A stretch of DNA of 64,000 nucleotides from Rhynchopus sp. YZ270_cl-10 (Eukaryota > Euglenozoa > Diplonemea > Diplonemida > Diplonemidae), in NCBI GenBank assembly GCA_964035575.1, contig OZ037929.1:992001-1056000 (forward strand). The letters run 5' to 3'. Both the position numbers and the translations under genes were made by a program. The notes beneath the pieces are model-generated. The model saw only the letters and a program-made list of their open reading frames with translations. It did not search any database and was not told the origin of the DNA. Shown here one piece after another: positions 57,219 through 64,000 of this stretch. The number at the start of each line of letters is the position of its first letter. Positions within the stretch are counted from its first letter, which is position 1.

Positions 57219-57705
57219 TTTTTTTTTTTTTGTTTTGGTGGTCTCAAAAAACCGAACAAAGAGGGAACACAAAATTCGTCTTCGAGGTCTGTCTAGGGTG
57301 CAGACGTATCCAACCATAAAAAACAAATAGAAGTGGGGGGGGGGGGGGGGAAGACGGGATAAGGGGGGTGAGTGAGAGATAGGGCTCAGAAGAGATCTAG
57401 TACAGTTTGGAGAGTTTAGGGGGTGTTTTTTTGTTCTTTTTTTTTGTTGCCAAAAAAATCACCCTACCGAAGTAGGTATTTTGACAGTATTTTTTTTTAT
57501 TGTTTTCTTTTTTTTGGGGGGGGGAAACGAGGAGGAGGTGGTGGTGGGGGACATTTTATTGCTTCCTTATCGCTCTTTCTCTCCCTGGAACCCTTTTTTT
57601 TTGAATATTCCGGCAAATTTTCCGTTTTGACTGGTTTTTTTTTTTTTCTATTCTTTCTTTTGAGCATAACCCTTTTTGCTTTTTTTTTTGTTTTTTTTTG
57701 ATAAA

Positions 57706-57760
57706 TTTGGAGTAGTGTAGTCGCCTCGAGTTGTGTTGCCACAATTTGTGCAATCTCAAC
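57706..57760 (+). repeat. Family D element, copy 3
   Basis: TTTGGAGTAGTGTAGTCGCC then TCGAGTTGTGTTGCCACAA; closest relative is the copy at 35202. Confidence 0.55.
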
Positions 57761-58084
57761 CTTTTTTTTTATCCCTGCTACCTAAAAAAAGACATTGACG
57801 GGTTTTTTTTTTTGTTCTTGTGTGTTGTACTGTCAAAACCTGGGCTATCTTTGACAGCGTTGTGCAAAAAAAAAAGAGGATCATGTGTGGCCGTGAATGT
57901 GGTACACTTAAACACACAAAAAAAAATGGAAAATCTTGTCAAAAATAAGAGGGGAGAGAGGTCACTCAGGGGGAGATGGAAGATAAATACTGTGCTGCTG
58001 TGACAGAGAAAAGACAGATGCAATATAAGGGGGGGGTGATTTTGGTACAATACATCAGTCTAATAGAAGAGAAAAAAAAAAGCT

Positions 58085-58116
58085 AGTGCAAAACGCCTCT
58101 GGGGACGCAGGGCACT
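58085..58116 (+). repeat. Family B hairpin, copy 3
   Basis: AGTGC ... GCACT around ACGCCTCTGGGGACGC; perfect outer stem. A family A element follows 21 bases later. Confidence 0.6.
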
Positions 58117-58136
58117 GGCACATTCCTCAAAAAAAA

Positions 58137-58181
58137 ATTATAAGATGAAAGCTAAGCCTCTCGTGTTTAGTCACCTTGAAG
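58137..58181 (+). repeat. Family A hairpin, copy 6
   Basis: TTATAAGATGA ... CTAAGC-CTCTCGT-GTTTAG ... TCACCTTGAA. One stem pair is G-T. Confidence 0.65.
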
Positions 58182-58535
58182 AAAAATGTCACAAAAAAAA
58201 CAGCGTACACAGAGACAAGCAATAAAATGGGGGGAATATGGGTTTTAACTATAAAACGCAAATTAACACAAAAAGCAAATAAAATGAATGAGCGGAGGGG
58301 GGGGGAGAAAAAGGGGGGGAAACAAAGGGAGAGGGATACTTTGTTTCGTAGCATCTTTTTTTTTTGTCAAAAAATAATTTTGAGAAGGGAAAAAAAATGC
58401 ACAAGTTTTTTTGTCTTTTTTTTGCAACTCGCGGCAAAATGGTACACAGTACAAATGGGGGAGAGGTGTGTGGGGAATATGGGGTGGGTGAAAAGAAGAA
58501 AAAAAACAAGAGAAAAATAAAATATATACGTCGGA

Positions 58536-61201
58536 TCAGCGAGACAAGAAGGGATGCTGTGAGAGGGTGTGGTGTTGTGAGTATTTTGAGTAATTAACCC
58601 TTTAGACCCCCAAAAAGCCGTTTTTTTCTTGGAAGCCCATTTTTGGGCTTTGGTTTTTGGGTCAATCTTGGCCAGGGTGGGGTCGATGTAGAAAAATGGA
58701 CAAATTAAATAGTTGATTTGAAATATAAAAGGCGAAAAGCCCTAAAGCAATAAGAATAAGACCCTATGGAAATTTGTGGATTTTGGCATGGTTTCCTACC
58801 GGCAGGGACTACAATTTTGTGTAAAAAAAAAATTTATGTCTGGGTCAATCTGAGGTATAATCCGGAAAACCTCGTAGGGGGAGTTTAAAAAAGCAAAATG
58901 CATTACCTTAAGCATGGCTTCCGCTGTGGTCCGTCTCGTTGCGTCGTAGCTCCCCAGGCACTCAACAATGAAGCTGCCAAGCAGCGCTGCGTCACGCTCG
59001 TCAATGAAGCACATCAATTCCTGCTTGAGGTTGCGTGCACCGAAGTACTTGTCTGCCTTGTCCTGCTGGACAAAGCGCCCTGCGTCGTCGAAGTACTTCA
59101 CAAGGTGCTTACCACCACCCTTGGCCACTGCCACGGGCACAGGCCCAATGAGCTGCTGCATCATCGAGATGTGGTCGCAGTTGATCTCGTCCTCGTCCTT
59201 CACACGCCGCTTGGGGTCCTTCTTCGGGTCCATCAGGAAGGTCCCCGTAATAAGCTCGAACGCCATGCACCCAACACTCCACACATCCGTCGCAGGTGTG
59301 ATCACGTTCCCAAAGAGAACCTCAGGCGCACGGTATTCACGTGTCTGCAGGATCACGCCAAGCGGGTTGGTGGCGCTACCTGCGGATCTGCAGTGGAGAC
59401 GCCGTGCGTGTGTGCCGATGCCGTGCTGCGATGCGTCGGGTGCAAGCAGCGAGGAGAGGCCGAAGTCAGAGACGCGGATGTAGCTCTGCTCCTTCTCGGA
59501 GTCGGGCAGCACCTCCTGTGTGCTGATGAGGCGGGTGGCGTCCCACTCCGTGCCACGCAGCTTCGCGACAGCGTCCTGCCAGTCGCGCATCTCCTGCCGC
59601 GTCTTCTGCGACACTGTCGTGAGGAGGATGTTCTCGGGCTTCAGGTCCGTGTGCACAATGTTGTGCTTCGACAGCTCGTTCAGCCCACGCAGGGTCGCAC
59701 GCATGCAGGACTTCACAAACGCGATGTCCGTCGACGGACGCTTCGGGCACATGGCCGGGTTGCTGATGCCTCTGATCTTGTTTCTGTGGCGGTGCGCCTG
59801 CTCCACAAGGCACAGGATGTTCTGCCCAAGCACAGGGAATACCATGCACACATGCGCACCGTGCTCTGCCTGCTGTGTGAACACACCGAGCACCGTTGCC
59901 AACGAGGCTGCGCCAGACCCGCGTGCGTTCTTGCCGACGTACTTAAGCAGGTTTGCCTCCTCGTGTGCGGCATTTGACACGTGGTCAGCGCACTTCGACA
60001 CCTTGACCGCAACGAACTGGCTGGTAGGCGTCGTCAGGCGCTTCTTGAGGCTCTCCTGGTCCCAGCAGAGCCACACGGTGGCAAACTCACCCCACCCGAG
60101 CTTGCTGATGACGTGGTAGCGCCCGTCGAGCACCATCCCATTCTTCAACCGCATGTAGCCGTCTGCGCCGTACTTGGCCTGGTCCTCCTGCCCGTTCGCT
60201 GTCCACGAGCACACCATGTTGCTGATGTGTGAGGGCACCTTCCTGCCGGCTGCTGCAGGCTTTGCGGTTGTGGCAGCAACAACGGCAGCACCGCCCACGT
60301 GTGTGCTTGTGGTAGGGGGCAGCTGCTTCACCGGTGCCGGCGCTGGGGACGCAAGCTGTGTATGATGCGGGCGTGCGGCGGCGACAGGCGGCGACTCTGT
60401 GGCGACGACGCGTTCCCTTTGGAAGGAAGGTTTGTATGCAGAGGTGTGGCGTGGGGAGAGTGTCTTGGACGCATCCAGCAGACCCTTCAACAGCGACGAC
60501 GTCGACGACGCCAGCGACGGCAGCTCTGCCACAGGTGTGTGCGCAGCAGCAGGACCTGCCCCTGCACCAGCACTGCCGCTCTGTGCCGCTGTGCCACGTC
60601 GTGTCGACGACGCAGACATGGCACGCCGTCTGTCCGCTGTGGGTGTTGTGTACGAATGCGACAGTGGCGACGGCGCACGTCCTGGTGTGAACTTCCTGAC
60701 AGACGCGGGCACCTCAGACTCATGCCCATACGTATCGGAGAAGGACGTTGTCCTCGAGAGCATGGCTGCGGAGGAGGCGACAGAGCTGTTGCGTGAGAGC
60801 TGCATGGGTGTGAAGCGTGGTGATGAGGGAGAGTTGCGCAGCTGTGTGATGAAGCTGCTTTGGCGCGACACACCCACACGAGGCGAGAGCGGCAGGGCCG
60901 ATGCTGTTTGTGCGTGCGCGTGTGGTGTGTGCGGTGTGTGTGGCGAGGCGAGCCCCTCCATGCGCTGCTGCTGCCCACGACGCGACGGGGAGTTGTACCG
61001 CGGTGTGCCCACTGCAGGGCTCTGCCCACGCAGCAACGAATGCAGCGACGGTGTGCGTGCCAGCCCAGGCAGCGTCGATGCGAGGTTGTGCTTCACGGGC
61101 GGCGCCACACCCTGGTTGCGCGCCACACCACCTCCACCACCACTCGCGGCATGTGCACCTCCTGGCGACCCGTAGCGGTGTGTTCTAGAGGTGACCGGCA
61201 T
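58536..61201 (-). CDS. SRPK-like protein kinase (771 aa, two exons)
   Basis: Serine/threonine kinase of the SR-protein kinase type, which phosphorylates splicing factors. Residues 1-320 are a Ser/Pro/Ala/Thr-rich, probably disordered region. The kinase domain begins at RYHVISKLGWGEFATVWL (361-378). Lys400 in VAVK, Asp519 in HTDLKPENIL, DFG at 579-581 and QTREYRAPEV (619-628) are all present. HTDLKPENIL, QTREYRAPEV and WSVGCMAFELITG are SRPK hallmarks. An insert of about 50 residues (MRDWQDAVAKL...) splits the lobe where SRPKs carry a spacer. The open frame continues past AEAMLK into AT-rich sequence. A better end is a small second exon, HPFLSR, at 58556-58539, which restores the usual kinase ending. 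Exon 1 is 61201-58907. Confidence 0.88.
58557..58906 (-). other. Probable 350 nt intron in the SRPK-like gene
   Basis: AAG|GTAATG ... CTCTCACAG|CATCCC. The join gives AEAMLK-HPFLSR-stop, the expected end of a kinase domain, and removes an AT-rich reading-through tail. The 5' site differs slightly from GTATGT. A family C element lies inside. Confidence 0.65.
58712..58743 (+). repeat. Family C element, degenerate, within the kinase intron
   Basis: GTTGATTTGAAATATAAAAG then GCGAAAAGCCCT; the 5' half fits family C, the 3' half does not. Confidence 0.4.
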
Positions 61202-61282
61202 TGTGGAGGGGGTCTTGTGTAGTGTAGTGGGGAAGAATGCTGCAAGGGTATTTGGTTGTATCTTATTTAATTTTGAACTATA

Positions 61283-61315
61283 TTTGACTTGAAATACAAC
61301 AGCCCCCTCCTAACC
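61283..61315 (+). repeat. Family C element, copy 5, upstream of the kinase
   Basis: TTTGACTTGAAATACAACAG then CCCCCTCCTAACCC; begins about 80 bases upstream of the kinase ATG. Confidence 0.55.
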
Positions 61316-61411
61316 CAGTTTCCCTTAGCACAACCGGTGTACCGTAGGGTGGACACCCAACCATGCAGTCCTACAATCCATTTCGTGGTTTCCATCTCGA
61401 ATCGAATAATA

Positions 61412-61440
61412 GTTGACTTGAAATCCAAAGCCCTCTCCCC
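61412..61440 (+). repeat. Family C element, copy 6
   Basis: GTTGACTTGAAATCCAAAGC then CCTCTCC, again followed by CCTAACCC-like sequence as at 61283. Confidence 0.5.
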
Positions 61441-62974
61441 TAACCCTAACAATGATTTCAATGCTACACGCCTTCTCTTACAATATGCTCCACGATATGG
61501 CCTGGTACACACCTTATAAGAAGAGCACAAAGAGCGCCTCTCCTGACTTCAGCAACAACTAAAATGCCAAACACAGCACAGAAGAGAGACGTGAAGAGAG
61601 GACGAAGAAGAAAGAGGGTGTTCTGTATTTAGTGCTGTTTTGTTTTTTTTGTTTTTTTTCTTAACTCCGTATTTTTTTTTTGTCGTTTTGTTGTCGGTTT
61701 TTTTTTCCCCCCTTCCCGGGTGCTCGGTGGCTATCAAAGAGAATAAAGGAGTGAGGATGTGGGACGGTGGTGGTGGGGGGGGTAGGGGCACTGCACTAAA
61801 AAAATAAATTCCTTCTCTTCCTGAAGCCTAGGCAAACAGGGAGGTGAAAGGACTCTGGGTTCAATTGTCCGTTGTAGCTTTTATTTCCTTATTGTATGTA
61901 AACATCACATTTGCCGTCTTCCGTTTTTTGCTTTTTTTTTCAACCGTATTTTTTCAATAATGCATGAAAACATAGAAAGAAAAAAAATGCACTGTTTTTT
62001 TAATGAAAAAAAACTTTCATTTTATCGAAGATCTTTGAATAGTGAATGGTGTCTTGCATTTTTTTGCAAAACACTCCACTTTTCTGTTTTGTTGGTCGGC
62101 CAATACTTTTTGTTCACTCCAAAAAAGAGAAAAAAAATCTGGAAACTGAAAAAAAAAGAAGAAAAAATACCCCTGTGTACACTACAATGTAAAGGAAATG
62201 CATTATTTTTCCTGCATTCCAGCCCAATTGCTCTCACTTCAACGTTACCCGTAGGGGGGTGTGTGTTTGTGGGGAATGGTTTACTTTTGAGCAAATCAGC
62301 CTTTTTGTTTCAACCTTTTTTGAAAAATTCTCTTTGTTTATTCTCTTCTTTTGTGTCGACAATCACTTTAGACCCCTTTTTTTTACTTTACAACTTGCTC
62401 TTGTTACGCTAGCACTGTCCAGGCAGTGTCGTTGTTCGTCAATGTCGGATGGAGCAAATCTTTTGTTTTTTTTTTTTTTTTTTTGTCTTTTTTCGTGTGT
62501 GTGGGTTTGAGGAAAAACAGCATACGTGGGGCGCTAATCACAATAAAGTCCTGAACGAGAACTTTGTGATGCAGGCTATAACTTTTTTTTTTTACTTTTT
62601 TTTTTTGAAAAAATTTGTTTGAAACAAGTGTAGTTGACACCTTTTTTTGTTTACTGTGCAATCACCACTTTTTTTTTTGTATTTTTTTTTTGGACCCGCA
62701 AATGCAAAAAGAAAATGGATGGGGAGAGGGGAGGGCGAAAAAAATGTTTTGAAAAAAAAAAAATGACAAAAAAAAGAGACATTTTTTTTTTTCAAAAACA
62801 AAAAAACAAAAAAAAATACATAAAATCCCTGAAGAAGAGAAAACAGAAGGGAAGTCAGTCATGCGTTTGTGACCCAAAATCGCAATATAAAAGAAAAATG
62901 AAAAATGAAGGAAACTGTAACAGCAGAGGAAAAAAAAAAAACTTCCGACACGGACATACACAAAGAAAAGAAAG

Positions 62975-63018
62975 GTTTATAAGATGACCCTAAGCCTCTC
63001 GTGCTTAGTCACCTTAAA
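62975..63018 (+). repeat. Family A hairpin, copy 7
   Basis: GTTTATAAGATGACCCTAAG then CCTCTCGTGCTTAGTCACCTTAAA; nearly identical to the copy at 36142. Confidence 0.65.
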
Positions 63019-63840
63019 ACAAAAACATTTTTTTTTTTTTCGCCTGTGGAACTATGTTTTGAAGCGAAAAAAACCACCTTCGAAAAAGATATGAGATCAT
63101 TGCACGCAACCCTGCCGGAAAAACAACCGGATTGAATAGCCCTCATAACTTCCCAACAAAAAAAAATAAAAAAGGGATCTGGTGAATTAGAAGCTCTCAC
63201 AAATAGAAGAAAGGGAGAGGGAAGAAAAAAAAAAAAAGAGAAAAAAAAAACCTAATGAAAGTAGCAAAATTCTACTCTTTTGTTTCCATCATTTTTTTTT
63301 TCTCTCTCTTTTTTTTTTTTTTGAATTTTTTTTTCCCCCCAATGTTGTTCTCCTCCTCTATTGATGAGAGATCAGCCCCTTTTTTTTTGTACGATGATTT
63401 TTTTTTTTTTTTTGCTTTTTTTCAATAGAACAGAAGTGGGGGGTGGCAAAATGAAGAAAAAAGAAAGTCAGATAGGAGGTAATGAATTACTGGCAATAGA
63501 TTACACCATTTTGTTTTTTTTTTTTAAATAAATTCACAACCTGCTCCCCTTCCTCCTCTTTCATAATTTTTGCTTTTCTTTTCTTTTGAATGTGTTTGTT
63601 GTGAAATGAATATTCTTTTCTTATTTTGCTGTTCTTTTCTTTTGCTCCCTTCTTTGTTTGCCTTTTGTAGTTCTCCTGCAATGGCATCTTCTTTTTTGGA
63701 GGAATATTTTTTTAAAAAAATATTCCCCCTTTTGGTATTTGCTATACCCTATCCTATACCCTTGCATTGTATGCCATGGAAGGGGAGAACAAAGAAAAAA
63801 GAGAGAAAAAAAAGGGAAAAAGAAAGAAGGTGAAGTTGAT

Positions 63841-63874
63841 AGTGCAAGAACGCCTCTAGGAACGCAAAAGCACT
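63841..63874 (+). repeat. Family B hairpin, copy 4
   Basis: AGTGC ... GCACT around ACGCCTCTAGGAACGC, then GACACTCCGCG as after other copies. Confidence 0.6.
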
Positions 63875-64000
63875 GACACTCCGCGAAAGAAAAAAAAGAA
63901 AAAAAAAAAAGAAAAAAAACATGAAAGATGCATGTACCACCGTACGAGCTCATACATACTTTCAAAGAAATATGTGGGAAATAAACGAACATGGGAGAGG

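Larger units (their letters stand above)
55284..58535. other. 3.25 kb intergenic region between kinase and dynamin copy 2
   Basis: No gene seen. AT-rich and unusually rich in homopolymers (16 G at 57335-57350, long T runs). Contains a small MITE (56544), palindromes (57059-57108), two family D elements, and a B-A pair (58085-58181). Frames here are mostly poly-Phe or poly-Lys translations of T and A runs. Confidence 0.6.
61202..64000. other. 2.8 kb AT-rich region upstream of the kinase
   Basis: No gene seen to the window end. The first 250 bases hold two family C elements and should include the kinase promoter. Beyond 61.6 kb the DNA is dominated by A and T runs, with a family A element (62975) and a family B element (63841). 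Confidence 0.6.

Noticed and set aside
58796..58906. Direct read-through end of the kinase (VMHFAFLNSPYE...)
   Set aside because: It is AT-rich and unlike kinase ends; the spliced HPFLSR end fits better, although RNA proof is lacking.
57423..63992. Poly-Phe, poly-Lys and Arg/Lys-rich frames in the right-hand intergenic DNA
   Set aside because: They are translations of T and A homopolymer runs.

Overview
This window is nuclear DNA of a unicellular eukaryote. Evidence: a 45-47 nt GTATGT...TTTCAG intron proven by comparing two paralogues, a second probable intron, eukaryote-only families (XRN2/Rat1 exonuclease, RABL6-type GTPase, SR-protein-type kinase, dynamin, cathepsin L), GC-rich exons and AT-rich intergenic DNA full of homopolymer runs. 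TAA, TAG and TGA all act as stops. The lineage cannot be fixed from the sequence; a leishmanolysin-like domain in a giant secreted protein and the short introns suggest a protist.

Layout. All coding regions I can support lie on the minus strand, so the window reads right to left: an SRPK-like kinase (58.5-61.2 kb), a tandem pair of dynamin-like GTPases (49.9-55.3 kb), a RABL6-like GTPase (46.3-48.7 kb), a 488-residue protein of unknown function (38.2-39.7 kb), a secreted cathepsin L-like protease (33.0-34.0 kb), an array of three XRN2-like genes plus a remnant of a fourth (19.8-32.5 kb), and the first 6,052 codons of one uninterrupted reading frame (1-18157) that leaves the window. That giant protein has a signal peptide, a leishmanolysin-like domain with lost zinc ligands, a C-type lectin domain, WSC and PAN-like modules, many Ig-like repeats with a DxxGN signature, and kelch/PSI-like repeats. 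It is most simply a surface or secreted adhesin-like protein.

The XRN2 array evolved by tandem duplication and recombination. Copy 2 is a mosaic of copy 1 (N-terminal side) and copy 3 (C-terminal side). Only copy 1 keeps a CCCH zinc finger and a C-terminal extension. The dynamin genes are a second tandem duplication with a unit of about 3.16 kb.

The intergenic DNA holds most of the unexplained structure: five families of short (25-60 bp) hairpin elements scattered over about 45 kb, with compensatory base changes in at least one family and a recurring C-B-A order; a 358 bp MITE with a 5 bp target duplication and a paralogous empty site; a 1,968 bp hAT-like element with an exact 8 bp target duplication, inserted in a repeat whose uninterrupted copy lies 14 kb away; and, inside that element, seven GC-rich hairpins that all have C-GNA-G triloops. 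No rRNA, tRNA or CRISPR was recognised.
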